This document shows, one piece after another, positions 1 to 10,073 of a DNA stretch of 61,113 nucleotides. The stretch lies in the NCBI RefSeq assembly GCF_001591345.1, contig NZ_BCUS01000026.1:1-61113 (forward strand), written 5' to 3'. The stretch comes from Variovorax boronicumulans NBRC 103145 (GTDB taxonomy: Bacteria > Pseudomonadota > Gammaproteobacteria > Burkholderiales > Burkholderiaceae_C). The stretch's first letter is position 1. Each line of letters begins with the position of its first letter. Under the pieces are notes generated by a model, which was given only the letters and a program-made list of their open reading frames with translations, was not told the origin of the DNA and made no database searches. A program made the translations under genes and the position numbers.

Positions 1-2
1 TG

Positions 3-1304
3 ATCGGCGGCGTCGCCACCGGCGCGGTCAGCGAGGATGCCTCGACGCCGAATCTGAGCACCAGCGGTGCGTTGACGATTGCGGATGTCGACCAAGGCCA
101 GTCGAACTTCGCGCCACAGGCGAGCACCGGCGGCGGCAACGGCTACGGCAACTTCACGCTGGCGGCTGATGGCAGCTGGACCTATACGGCCAACAACAGC
201 CAGGCGGCGATTCAACAGCTGGGCGCGGGTCAGTCGCTCAGTGACAGCTTCACTGCAGTCTCGTCCGACGGGACGGCCAGCCAGGTGGTGACCGTGACCA
301 TCACCGGTACCAACGATGTGCCGGTGATCGGTGGTGTGGCCAGCGGTGCGCTGAGCGAGGACGCCTCGACACCCAACCTGAGTACCAGCGGTGCGTTGAC
401 GATTGCCGATGTCGACCAAGGCCAGTCGAACTTCGCGCCACAAGCGAGCGTCGGCGGCAGCAACGGCTACGGCAACTTCACGCTGGCGGCCGGCGGCAGC
501 TGGACCTACACGGCCAACAACAGCCAGGCGGCGATCCAGCAACTGGGCGCAGGTCAATCGATCATCGACAGCTTCACCGCCGTGTCCTCCGACGGCACGG
601 CCAGCCAGCTCGTGACGGTGACCATCACCGGCACCAATGACGTGCCGGTGATTGCTGGCGCCGCCAGCGGCGCGGCGCAAGAAGACGTTGCAGTGTCCGG
701 TGGCAACCTCGCAACCAGTGGGGCGCTGACGATCGCCGATGTCGATGCGGGTCAGTCGAACTTCGCGCCTCAAGCCAGCACTGCCGGCGGCAATGGCTAC
801 GGCAGCTTCACGCTGGCGGCTAATGGCGCCTGGACCTACACGGCCAACAACAGCCAGGCGGCAATCCAACAGCTGGGCGCAGGTCAATCGATCAGCGACA
901 GCTTCACGGCAGTCTCGTCCGACGGGACAGCCAGCCAGGTGGTGACCGTGACCATCACCGGGACCAACGACGTGCCGGTGATTGGTGGCGTCGCCAGCGG
1001 CGCGGTGACCGAGGATGCCTCGACACCGAACCTGAGCACAAGCGGCGCGCTGACGATTGCCGATGTCGACACAGGCCAGTCCAGCTTCACAGCCCAGGCC
1101 GGCACCGCCGGCAGCAACGGCTACGGCAGCTTCGCGCTGGCGGCCAATGGCAACTGGACCTACACGGCCAACAACGGCCAGGCAGCGATCCAGCAGCTGG
1201 CCGCAGGTCAATCGCTCAGCGACAGCTTCACGGCAGTCTCGTCCGACGGGACTGCCAGCCGGGTGGTGACCGTGACCATCGCCGGCACCAACGACGCACC
1301 CGTC
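3..1304 (+). repeat. Tandem VCBS repeats, four units
   Basis: Four direct repeats lie head to tail and in frame: 3-326 (324 bp), 327-650 (324 bp), 651-980 (330 bp, two extra codons near its start) and 981-1304 (324 bp). They are strongly similar at the DNA level, differing mostly at scattered codons. The first unit begins at the window edge, so more copies probably lie upstream. Such arrays can change copy number by recombination. Confidence 0.9.
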
Positions 1305-3218
1305 CTGAGTGCTGCCGCGACACCCGCTCTGGCGTCGGTCAACGAGGATGCCGGCGCACCGGTCGGGGCCGTCGGGACGCTCGTATCGAGCCTGGTGAAT
1401 CTGAATCCGCCGGCCGGCGGTCTCGACAACGTGACCGATGCGGACAACGGCGCCATCACCGGCATCGCGTTGACGGGCGTGAATGCCGCCAACGGAAGCT
1501 GGTGGTATTCCACCAACGGCGGCGCCAACTGGGCGGCGGTGGGGGCGGTGTCGGGCGCGTCCGCCCTGCTGCTGGCCGCGGACGCGAACACGCGTGTCTA
1601 CTTCCAGGCGAATTCGAACTTCAGCGGGACCGTCAGCGATGGCATCACCTTCCGCGCCTGGGATCAGACGAGCGGCGCGGCGGGCGCCACGGTGAGCACA
1701 GTCACGAACGGGAACAGCTCCGCGTTCTCGAGCGCGACCGACACGGCGAGCATCACCGTCATCGCGGTGAACGACAACCCGGTCGCCGTGGCCGACAGGA
1801 TCATCGTGTCGAACAGCACGCTCGTCACGCTGTCGGTGAGCTCGCTGCTCGGCAACGACACCGACATCGACGGTCTCGCCTTGACGATCACCAGCGTCGG
1901 CGGCGCGGTCGGAATTTCCGGCCTGACCCTGGACGCCGCCAACGGCACGATCAGCTTCACCAGCGGCAGCACGGCGGGCGCCACGGCCGGCAGCTTCCAG
2001 TACACCGTGTCGGACGGCGCCGGGGGTACCACCACGGCGACGGCGACGATCGACATCAGGGCCGTGTCCGGCGGCAACGGCGCCGACACGATCGATCTCG
2101 GCGCGACCGGCGCCTACCAGGCCTCCTTCATCGACGGCCGCGGCGGCGCCGACGACCTGACCGGCGGTGTGGGCGGCGACGTCTTCATCGGAGGAAGCGG
2201 CAACGGGGCCGACACGCTGCTCGGCGCTTCCGGCAACGACCTCCTGATCGGCGGCGACGGCAACGACACCCTGTCGGGCGGCGCCGGCAACGATGTCTTG
2301 CGAGGCGGCCTGGGCAGCAACGACTCGATGGATGGCGGCGACGGCAGCGAGGACCTGCTCGACTTCTCGGATGGGTCGGTGGCGGTCAATTTCACGTTGG
2401 TCCAGAGTGCCGCACCGACCAGCATCGTCAACGGCACCGCCGGGCTCGGCAACAACGACACCTACCAGAACATCGAAGGCGTGATCGGAACGGGCCTGGC
2501 CGACACCCTCACCGGCAGCGCCTCGAACGACATCATCCGCGGCGGCGCCGGCAACGACACGCTCGATGGCGCAGGGGGCACCGGTGATCTGCTCGACTTC
2601 TCGGACGGCACCGCCGGCCTCACCTTCACGCTGACGCAAAGCAGCAGCACGACAAGCTTCAATGCCAGCGCCGCCGGGCTCGGCACCGACGGCTACAAGA
2701 ACTTCGAGGGCGTCATCGGCACGGCCTTCGGCGACACGATCACCGGTTCGGCGTCGAACGACCAATTGCGCGGCGGTGGCGGCAACGACGTGATTAACGG
2801 CCTTGCGGGCGACGACCGCATCGTCGGCGGGACCGGCGCCGACCTGCTCACCGGCGGCGCGGACAACGACACCTTCGTCTTCGACTCGGCGCCCAACGCG
2901 GTGGATTCGGTCACCGACTTCAATGCTTCGGGATCGGCGGCGAGCGGCGACCTGATCGAGCTGTCGCGCGGCACGTTCACGGCCCTGACGACCGCGAGCG
3001 GCAGCACGCTGTCGGCGGCCGAGTTCGCGTCCTTGAACGGCGGCGGTGCCGGAGACACGGTGGGGGCGGGCGTGCATGTGATCTACGACAGTGCGACGGG
3101 CAACCTGTACTACGACGCCGACGGCCTCGGCGCCGCCAACCGCACGCTGGTGGCGACGTTGACGCTGAGCAACCCGGCCGACACCTTCGACAGCAACGAC
3201 ATCAAGGCCGGCGTGTGA
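3..3218 (+). CDS. VCBS/RTX-repeat type I secreted adhesin, 3' part
   Basis: The reading frame is already open at the window edge, so this is the C-terminal part (1071 residues visible) of a larger surface or secreted protein. It begins with four near-identical VCBS-type repeats of about 108 residues, each ending in a TGTND[VA]PV-like junction. These are followed by cadherin/Ig-like segments to about residue 690, then glycine- and aspartate-rich RTX nonapeptides (GGxGNDxL type) and a C-terminal stretch with little Cys or Lys, as expected of an uncleaved type I secretion signal. The ATPase and fusion protein of a type I secretor follow directly, which supports export of this protein. Its likely role is adhesion or biofilm formation; the ligand cannot be read. 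The true start lies upstream of the window. Confidence 0.9.
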   Translation: MGGVATGAVSEDASTPNLSTSGALTIADVDQGQSNFAPQASTGGGNGYGNFTLAADGSWTYTANNSQAAIQQLGAGQSLSDSFTAVSSDGTASQVVTVTITGTNDVPVIGGVASGALSEDASTPNLSTSGALTIADVDQGQSNFAPQASVGGSNGYGNFTLAAGGSWTYTANNSQAAIQQLGAGQSIIDSFTAVSSDGTASQLVTVTITGTNDVPVIAGAASGAAQEDVAVSGGNLATSGALTIADVDAGQSNFAPQASTAGGNGYGSFTLAANGAWTYTANNSQAAIQQLGAGQSISDSFTAVSSDGTASQVVTVTITGTNDVPVIGGVASGAVTEDASTPNLSTSGALTIADVDTGQSSFTAQAGTAGSNGYGSFALAANGNWTYTANNGQAAIQQLAAGQSLSDSFTAVSSDGTASRVVTVTIAGTNDAPVLSAAATPALASVNEDAGAPVGAVGTLVSSLVNLNPPAGGLDNVTDADNGAITGIALTGVNAANGSWWYSTNGGANWAAVGAVSGASALLLAADANTRVYFQANSNFSGTVSDGITFRAWDQTSGAAGATVSTVTNGNSSAFSSATDTASITVIAVNDNPVAVADRIIVSNSTLVTLSVSSLLGNDTDIDGLALTITSVGGAVGISGLTLDAANGTISFTSGSTAGATAGSFQYTVSDGAGGTTTATATIDIRAVSGGNGADTIDLGATGAYQASFIDGRGGADDLTGGVGGDVFIGGSGNGADTLLGASGNDLLIGGDGNDTLSGGAGNDVLRGGLGSNDSMDGGDGSEDLLDFSDGSVAVNFTLVQSAAPTSIVNGTAGLGNNDTYQNIEGVIGTGLADTLTGSASNDIIRGGAGNDTLDGAGGTGDLLDFSDGTAGLTFTLTQSSSTTSFNASAAGLGTDGYKNFEGVIGTAFGDTITGSASNDQLRGGGGNDVINGLAGDDRIVGGTGADLLTGGADNDTFVFDSAPNAVDSVTDFNASGSAASGDLIELSRGTFTALTTASGSTLSAAEFASLNGGGAGDTVGAGVHVIYDSATGNLYYDADGLGAANRTLVATLTLSNPADTFDSNDIKAGV
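2068..2885 (+). repeat. RTX calcium-binding repeat region
   Basis: Clusters of GGxGxDxL/I nonapeptides are coded here, for example around 2190-2310, 2500-2580 and 2730-2885, including GGDGNDTLSGGAGNDVL. In this family each such cluster folds as a parallel beta-roll once Ca2+ is met outside the cell. They are separated by two longer FSDG...FTLTQS-type spacer units that are themselves a degenerate repeat of about 80 residues. Confidence 0.85.
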
Positions 3219-3270
3219 GATCCCGCTTGCCGCCCGCGGAGGCGGGTGGCGGCACACGAGAGAAATCGAC

Positions 3271-4983
3271 ATGAAGCCTCTTCTGCAGCTTCTCGAGCGA
3301 CCGCTTCTCTTTGTCGCGGGCTTCTCGTTCTTCGTGAACCTGCTGCTGCTCGCCCCCGCGCTCTTCATGCTGCAGGTCTTCGACCGCGTGCTGACGAGCC
3401 AGAGCCAGGAGACGCTGCTGGTGCTGCTGCTCGGCGTCGGCGTGGCGCTCGGCCTGATGCTGGTGCTGGACTACCTGCGCAGCCGGCTGCAGGGCGTCGC
3501 GGGCAACCTGATCGCCGATCAGCTGTCGCCGGTGGTGGCCAAGGTCATGCTGGCCCGCACGGCGCGCCGCGCCGAGCGCGCGCCCTGCGAAGGCTTGCGC
3601 GACGTCGCGGCGCTGCGCAACCTGTTTTCCTCCCAGGGGCTGCTGGCCCTGTTCGATGTGCCATGGACATTCGTCTATGTCGCGGTCATCTGGCTGGCGC
3701 ATCCGATGCTGGGCATGGCCGCGGCCGTCGCGTCGGTGCTGATGCTCGTCCTTGCCGTGGTGAACGACCGCATCACGCGCCGCGATATCGAAGCCCTGCA
3801 GAAGGAAGCCGCCAGGGCCACGCGCTACCTCGAAGCCTCGATGCAGAACGCGGAGCTGGCGCAGTCGCTCGGAATGGGAGAGGCGGTGATCGGGCGCTGG
3901 CGGAATCTCAACGCCGGCGTCGCCGCGCTGCAGGGGCCGACCGCGCGCAAGTCGGTGGCGATGGCTGCGCTCACGCGCACCACGCGCCAGGCGGTGCAGG
4001 TCCTGTTGCAGGCACTGGGCGCTTACCTCGTCATCACGGGCGAAGGCACGCCGGGCATCCTGGTGGCCTGCACCATCCTGCTCGGCCGGGCGCTGGCGCC
4101 GGTCGAACAGGTGGTGGGGAGCTGGCGCGTGCTGGCCGAAGGGCGCCTGGCCTTCGCGCGCCTGTCCGAAGTGCTGGGCGCCGCCGAGCGCCAACCGCAA
4201 CGCATGGCGCTGCCGGCGCCGAGCGGCCGGCTGTACGCGGAGGGCCTCGTGTTCCGGCCTGCGCAGGGCGAACGGATGATTCTTGCCGGCGTCTCGCTGA
4301 GCCTGGAGCCCGGCGAGTCGCTGGCCATCACCGGCCCCAGCGGCGCCGGCAAGTCGACCCTGGTGCGCCTGCTGACCGGCCTGTGGCGGCCCCACGCAGG
4401 TGTCGTGCGGCTGGACGACGTCGACCTCGCGCAATGGCCGCGCGAAGAACTCGGCCCCTGGCTCGGCTATGTGCCGCAGGATGTCGAGCTGTTCGCCGGC
4501 ACCGTCGCCGACAACATCGCGCGGCTGGGTGAGGTCGACCCGGACAAGGTCGTGCAAGCGGCGCAGCGTGCCGGCGTGCATGCGCTGATCCTGACACTGC
4601 CCGAGGGCTACGACACCGTCGTCGACATCATGGGCGTGATGCTGTCGCCGGGCCAGCGCCAGCGCATCGCGCTGGCACGCGCGCTCTATGGCAACCCGAA
4701 GCTGCTGGTGCTGGACGAGCCCAACTCCAACCTGGACGGGGCGGGCGAACTGGCGCTGGGCGAGGCCTTGAGGGCGCTGCGCGGGCAGGTCACGGTGGTC
4801 GTCGTCACGCACCGCAGTGCGCTGGTGCAGCACATGGACAAGCTGCTGGTGCTGGAGGCCGGCCGCGTCAAGCAGTACGGACCGGTGGAGGAAGTGATGC
4901 AGACGATCAGGCGTTCGGGCCAGAACACGGGCGGCGCCCAGGTGGTGATGATGCCGCCGCGCCCTGCGGAGAAGGTGTCATGA
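3271..4983 (+). CDS. Type I secretion system ATPase/permease (PrtD/HlyB class)
   Basis: This 570-residue inner-membrane ABC exporter half-transporter probably drives secretion of the adjacent RTX adhesin. The N-terminal third holds hydrophobic helices (first near residues 10-35), followed by a nucleotide-binding domain with Walker A GPSGAGKST (about residue 354), signature LSPGQRQRIALAR (about 458) and Walker B LLVLDEPNSNLD (about 479). There is no N-terminal C39 peptidase domain, so it is the PrtD/LapB-like kind rather than a bacteriocin exporter. It starts 52 bp after the adhesin stop and overlaps the next gene by ATGA, so the two are translationally coupled. The outer-membrane TolC partner is not in this window. 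Confidence 0.93.
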   Translation: MKPLLQLLERPLLFVAGFSFFVNLLLLAPALFMLQVFDRVLTSQSQETLLVLLLGVGVALGLMLVLDYLRSRLQGVAGNLIADQLSPVVAKVMLARTARRAERAPCEGLRDVAALRNLFSSQGLLALFDVPWTFVYVAVIWLAHPMLGMAAAVASVLMLVLAVVNDRITRRDIEALQKEAARATRYLEASMQNAELAQSLGMGEAVIGRWRNLNAGVAALQGPTARKSVAMAALTRTTRQAVQVLLQALGAYLVITGEGTPGILVACTILLGRALAPVEQVVGSWRVLAEGRLAFARLSEVLGAAERQPQRMALPAPSGRLYAEGLVFRPAQGERMILAGVSLSLEPGESLAITGPSGAGKSTLVRLLTGLWRPHAGVVRLDDVDLAQWPREELGPWLGYVPQDVELFAGTVADNIARLGEVDPDKVVQAAQRAGVHALILTLPEGYDTVVDIMGVMLSPGQRQRIALARALYGNPKLLVLDEPNSNLDGAGELALGEALRALRGQVTVVVVTHRSALVQHMDKLLVLEAGRVKQYGPVEEVMQTIRRSGQNTGGAQVVMMPPRPAEKVS

Positions 4984-6332
4984 ATCCAGGTGCCATGAAT
5001 CACGCGGCGCATGCGATCGCGGCCAACGACCCGCTGGCGCTCCATGTGCGCGAAATGCGCCGCCTGACGCACTGGGGCCTGGCGGTGCTGGTCTGCGGAT
5101 TGCTGCCGGCTGCTGCGTGGCTGAGCTTCGCGCCGCTGTCGTCCGCCGTGGTGGCGCAGGCCCATGTGAAGGTGGACCTGAACCGCCGCCCGGTGCAGCA
5201 TGCCGAGGGCGGCATCGTGCGCGAGGTCCTGGTGCGCGACGGCCAGCATGTGCGGCAGGGGGAGCCCTTGCTGGTGCTGGGCGACGTCTCGGTCGATGCC
5301 GACAGCAACCGGCTGGACCACCGCGTCAAGACCGAGCGCGCCAGCCTCGCGCGTCTCGATGCGGAGCAGACCATGGCGCGCGCGATCGCCTTTCCTCCCG
5401 ACGTGGTCGAGACCGCGGCAACCGACCCGCGCCTGGCAGCGCAGCTGGACAAGGAGCGCGCATTGTTCGAGGCGCGGCGCGATGCGCTGGTGGGGCAGGT
5501 GCGGCTGCTGCGTTCGCAGCGCGAGAAGGTGGCGGAGGAAATCGTCGCGCTGCGCGCCCAGATCATGCGGGCGAGCGAGTCGATGAAGTTCCAGAAGAAC
5601 GATCTGGAGACCAACCGCAAGCTGCTCAACGACGGCTTCGTCTCGGCCACGCGCATCGCGCAGCTCGAAGGCACCGTGGCCGACTACGGCGTGAAGATCG
5701 AGGAGCGGCGCGCGGAGCTGGCGCGCGCCGAGCAGCGCACGGTCGATGCCGATCTGCGCATCCGCTCGCTGGAGAGCGACTACCGCCAGCAGGCGAGCGA
5801 CCAGCTCAAGGTCACGGCGGCCCGGCTGGCCGAGATCGAGCAGGAGCGGCGCAAGTCGGCCGACGCCTCGGCGCGCCAGGTGATCACGGCGCCGGCCAGC
5901 GGCGAGATCATCGATCTGAAGTATTCGACGCCCGGCGCAGTGATCCCGCCTCGCGAAACCATCGCCGACGTCGTGCCGGACGACAGCCGCCTGGTGACCG
6001 ATGCGCGCGTGCGTCCCGAGGACATCGGCCGGATCCGGCGCGGGCAGCTGGCCGACATCCGCTTCACGGCATTCAAGTACCGCACCACGCAGCTGGTGCA
6101 CGGCAAGGTGATCTATGTGTCGGGCGACCGCCTGATCGACCGTGCGACCAACGCGCCCTACTACTCGGTGCTGGTCGAGGCCGATAGGGCTGCGCTCGCG
6201 ACGGCGGGAGACCTGAAGCTGCTCGCCGGCATGCCCGCCGAGATCTACCTGCAGGGGGAGGAGCGCACCGCACTCCAGTACCTGGTGGAGCCGATCACCC
6301 AGGTGCTGCGCCGCGCCGCGCGCGAGCGTTGA
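4980..6332 (+). CDS. Type I secretion membrane fusion protein (HlyD/PrtE family)
   Basis: This 450-residue periplasmic adaptor has one N-terminal membrane segment (about residues 31-50), a beta-barrel/lipoyl half, a long alpha-helical hairpin rich in Glu, Arg and Ala (about residues 110-300) and a C-terminal barrel half. It would link the ABC exporter to an outer-membrane TolC channel. Its start overlaps the ABC gene stop by four bases (ATGA); a second ATG five codons on is also possible. The operon appears to end here: 166 bp of non-coding DNA follow before the convergent protease gene. Confidence 0.92.
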   Translation: MNPGAMNHAAHAIAANDPLALHVREMRRLTHWGLAVLVCGLLPAAAWLSFAPLSSAVVAQAHVKVDLNRRPVQHAEGGIVREVLVRDGQHVRQGEPLLVLGDVSVDADSNRLDHRVKTERASLARLDAEQTMARAIAFPPDVVETAATDPRLAAQLDKERALFEARRDALVGQVRLLRSQREKVAEEIVALRAQIMRASESMKFQKNDLETNRKLLNDGFVSATRIAQLEGTVADYGVKIEERRAELARAEQRTVDADLRIRSLESDYRQQASDQLKVTAARLAEIEQERRKSADASARQVITAPASGEIIDLKYSTPGAVIPPRETIADVVPDDSRLVTDARVRPEDIGRIRRGQLADIRFTAFKYRTTQLVHGKVIYVSGDRLIDRATNAPYYSVLVEADRAALATAGDLKLLAGMPAEIYLQGEERTALQYLVEPITQVLRRAARER

Positions 6333-6498
6333 TGCGCCGTGAGCGCTCAGCCGGGCCTGCCGTCCAACCGGGCCCGGGTCGGCACGGGCCAGCAGCGCAC
6401 GGCAAACAGGCCGAAGCCCCGGCGGTTGTGTGCATCAGCGGGAGAAGTCCGCTTGCTGTCTGAGGTCTGCGGCCGGAGCCGCTTCCGGCGTCTCTCGC

Positions 6499-7659
<1,161 letters not shown>

Positions 7660-7809
7660 GAAAGCTTGAAGAAAGAGCGTTGGAAAAGCGCTGAAAGACG
7701 GCGCCGGTTGCAATTGTCCCTCAACCGGCCTGGCGCCATAGACCGCGCGGCAGGGTCGAGATTGCGCGGCCTGCGGGGCGTGAATACGGGCTAACCCTTA
7801 GTATCGGCA

Positions 7810-7830
7810 GGCGATCCGATCCGGATCGCC
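7810..7830. promoter_or_regulatory. Perfect 8-bp inverted repeat between divergent genes
   Basis: GGCGATCC and GGATCGCC are separated by five bases in the region between the DegS-like gene (minus) and the MFS gene (plus). There is no T-run, so it is more like a protein-binding site than a terminator. No regulator can be assigned. Confidence 0.3.
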
Positions 7831-7950
7831 CCCTCAGGCCTTCCGCGTCGCCCACCCGGCGGACGCGGCCAGGCGATTCTTTCGTCGGCGTGCCACGCTC
7901 TGCCCCTATCCGGTTCAAGGCAGGCGAGCGGCCACGATACCCCTGCTGCC

Positions 7951-9303
7951 ATGACCTCAGAAGCTACCTACACGGACGGCGCCACGCCCGCTCCGGCGCG
8001 CACGCTCGATGCGCGCGACTACAAGACCCTGGCCCTGTCCGCACTCGGCGGCACGCTCGAGTTCTACGACTTCGTCATCTACGTCTTCTTCGCGACCGTG
8101 CTGGGCGCGCTGTTCTTTCCCGCCGACATGCCCGACTGGCTGCGCCAGCTGCAGACCTTCGGCATCTTCGCGGCGGGCTACCTCGCGCGGCCCGTGGGCG
8201 GCATCGTCATTGCGCACTTCGGCGACCTGCTGGGGCGCAAGCGCATGTTCACGCTGTCGATCTTCCTGATGGCGGCGCCCACGCTGGTGATCGGCCTGCT
8301 GCCCACCTACGCGAGCATCGGCGTCGCGGCGCCCCTGTTGCTGCTGGCCATGCGCGTGCTGCAGGGCGCGGCCATCGGCGGCGAGATGCCCGGCGCCTGG
8401 GTGTTCGTGGGCGAGCACGTGCCGGCCAAGCGCTATGGCTTCGGCATCGGCACGCTGACCTCGGGCATCACCGGCGGCATCCTGCTGGGTTCGCTGGTGG
8501 CTGTGGCCATCAACCGCCATTACTCGCCGGAGCAGGTGAACGACTTCGCCTGGCGCATTCCCTTCATCCTGGGCGGCGTGTTCGGGCTGTTCTCGGTCTA
8601 CCTGCGCCGCTTTTTGCACGAGACGCCGGTCTTCAAGGAGCTGGCCGGTCGCAAGACGGTCGCCCGCGAACTGCCGCTGCGCACCGTGCTGCGCGAGCAC
8701 CGCCTGGCGAGCGTGTACGTGGGGCTGCAGACCTGGGTGCTGTCGGCCGCGATCGTCGTGGTGGTGCTGTACACGCCCACCTACCTGCAGAAGGTGCACC
8801 ACATTCCGGCGGCGCTGGCGCTCGAGGCCAACGCGCTCGCCACGCTGACCCTGACCATCGGCTGCGTGATCGTCGGCTGGGCCAGCGACCGCATCGGCAC
8901 GCGCGCCGTGATGCTCATCGGCTGGGGCGGCCTCTTTGCCACCGCCTACCTGTTCTACACCGGGCTGCCCGGCACGCCGGCCACGCTGTTCTGGCACTAC
9001 GGGCTGGTGGGTCTCTTCGTGGGCACCATCGCCACCGTGCCGATCGCGGGCGTGCGGGCGTTTCCGGCGCCGGTGCGCTTCACGGGGCTTTCTTTCGCCT
9101 ACAACATGTCTTATGCCGTCTTCGGCGGCCTGACGCCGGTGATCCTCACGCTCTGGCTGCAGCACGACCCCATGGCGCCGGCGCACTACGTCGCCGCGCT
9201 GGCGGCGCTGGGCTTCCTGCTCGCCCTGTGGCCCCTGGCCGCACGCGGCCACCCGATGCGCGATGGCGCGCCGGCCGCAGGGAGCGCGACAATGTCGCGA
9301 TGA
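7951..9303 (+). CDS. MFS transporter, metabolite:H+ symporter type
   Basis: This 450-residue inner-membrane carrier has about twelve hydrophobic segments. It has the family's loop 2-3 signature (GDLLGRKR) and an N-terminal segment GGTLEFYDFVIY typical of the metabolite:H+ symporter group (ProP, ShiA and KgtP relatives). The substrate cannot be inferred; organic acids or osmolytes are usual for the group. The stop overlaps the start of the Nif3-family gene (ATGA), and that gene overlaps pdxA in the same way, so the three form one translationally coupled unit. No strong ribosome-binding site is visible before the ATG. Confidence 0.88.
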   Translation: MTSEATYTDGATPAPARTLDARDYKTLALSALGGTLEFYDFVIYVFFATVLGALFFPADMPDWLRQLQTFGIFAAGYLARPVGGIVIAHFGDLLGRKRMFTLSIFLMAAPTLVIGLLPTYASIGVAAPLLLLAMRVLQGAAIGGEMPGAWVFVGEHVPAKRYGFGIGTLTSGITGGILLGSLVAVAINRHYSPEQVNDFAWRIPFILGGVFGLFSVYLRRFLHETPVFKELAGRKTVARELPLRTVLREHRLASVYVGLQTWVLSAAIVVVVLYTPTYLQKVHHIPAALALEANALATLTLTIGCVIVGWASDRIGTRAVMLIGWGGLFATAYLFYTGLPGTPATLFWHYGLVGLFVGTIATVPIAGVRAFPAPVRFTGLSFAYNMSYAVFGGLTPVILTLWLQHDPMAPAHYVAALAALGFLLALWPLAARGHPMRDGAPAAGSATMSR

Positions 9304-10073
9304 GCACCACACGCCACGAACTGCTTCACGCATTCGACCTGCTGCTGGCCCCCGGGCGCTTCAAGGATTACGGACCCAACGGCCTGCAGGTCGAAGGGCG
9401 CACCGTGGTCCGCAAGATCGTCTCGGGCGTGACCGCCAGCCGCGCGCTGATCGAGGCCGCGATCCACGCCGAGGCCGATGCCATCTTCGTCCACCACGGC
9501 CTGTTCTGGCGCGGCCAGGACGGCTGCGTCACCGGCTGGATGAAGCAGCGCCTGGGCCTGCTGCTGGGCGATGACGTCAACCTCTTCGCCTACCACCTGC
9601 CGCTCGACGCGCACCCCGAACTGGGCAATAACGCGCAGCTCGGCCTGCAGCTGGGGCTCGTTGCGCATCCGGGGTCGGCCGGGCGCTTCGGCGAACAGGA
9701 GCTGGGCTTCCTGGGCGCGCGCGAGAACGGCGAGAACTTTGCCAGCGCCAAGGCCTTGGCGACCCATGTCGAGAAGGTGCTGAAACGGCCCGTCACGCTG
9801 GTCGACACGGCCCACCGCCCGATCAAGAACATCGCATGGTGCACGGGCGGCGCCCAGGGCTACTTCGAGGCCGCCATCGCGGCCGGCGCCGACGCCTTCA
9901 TCACCGGCGAGATTTCCGAGCCGCAGGCGCACTACGCCCGCGAGCTGGGCGTGGCCTTCCTGGCCTGCGGGCACCACGCGACCGAGCGCTATGGCGCGCA
10001 GGCCGTGGCGGCCCATGTGGCGGCGCAGCTCGGGCTGAAGCACGAATTCATCGACATCGACAACCCCGCATGA
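9300..10073 (+). CDS. Nif3-like dinuclear metal-centre hexameric protein
   Basis: This 257-residue member of the Nif3/YbgI (GTP cyclohydrolase I type 2) family has the usual length for the short form. Metal-ligand motifs are visible: VHHGLFW near residue 64 and, near the C-terminus, a stretch ending in CGHHATERYG, with GGAQGYFEAA and DAFITGEISE between. Family members form toroidal hexamers with two metal ions per subunit, and their cellular role is unsettled. It starts at ATG 9300, overlapping the MFS stop, and ends overlapping the pdxA start. Confidence 0.9.
   Translation: MSTTRHELLHAFDLLLAPGRFKDYGPNGLQVEGRTVVRKIVSGVTASRALIEAAIHAEADAIFVHHGLFWRGQDGCVTGWMKQRLGLLLGDDVNLFAYHLPLDAHPELGNNAQLGLQLGLVAHPGSAGRFGEQELGFLGARENGENFASAKALATHVEKVLKRPVTLVDTAHRPIKNIAWCTGGAQGYFEAAIAAGADAFITGEISEPQAHYARELGVAFLACGHHATERYGAQAVAAHVAAQLGLKHEFIDIDNPA

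Noticed and set aside
3..1304. Direct repeats considered as a CRISPR-like or non-coding satellite array
   Set aside because: Units are 324-330 bp, in frame and encode VCBS domains; there is no short repeat-spacer pattern.
3202..6101. Long minus-strand frames opposite the type I secretion genes
   Set aside because: They are shadows of the ABC and HlyD genes, whose motifs are unambiguous on the plus strand.
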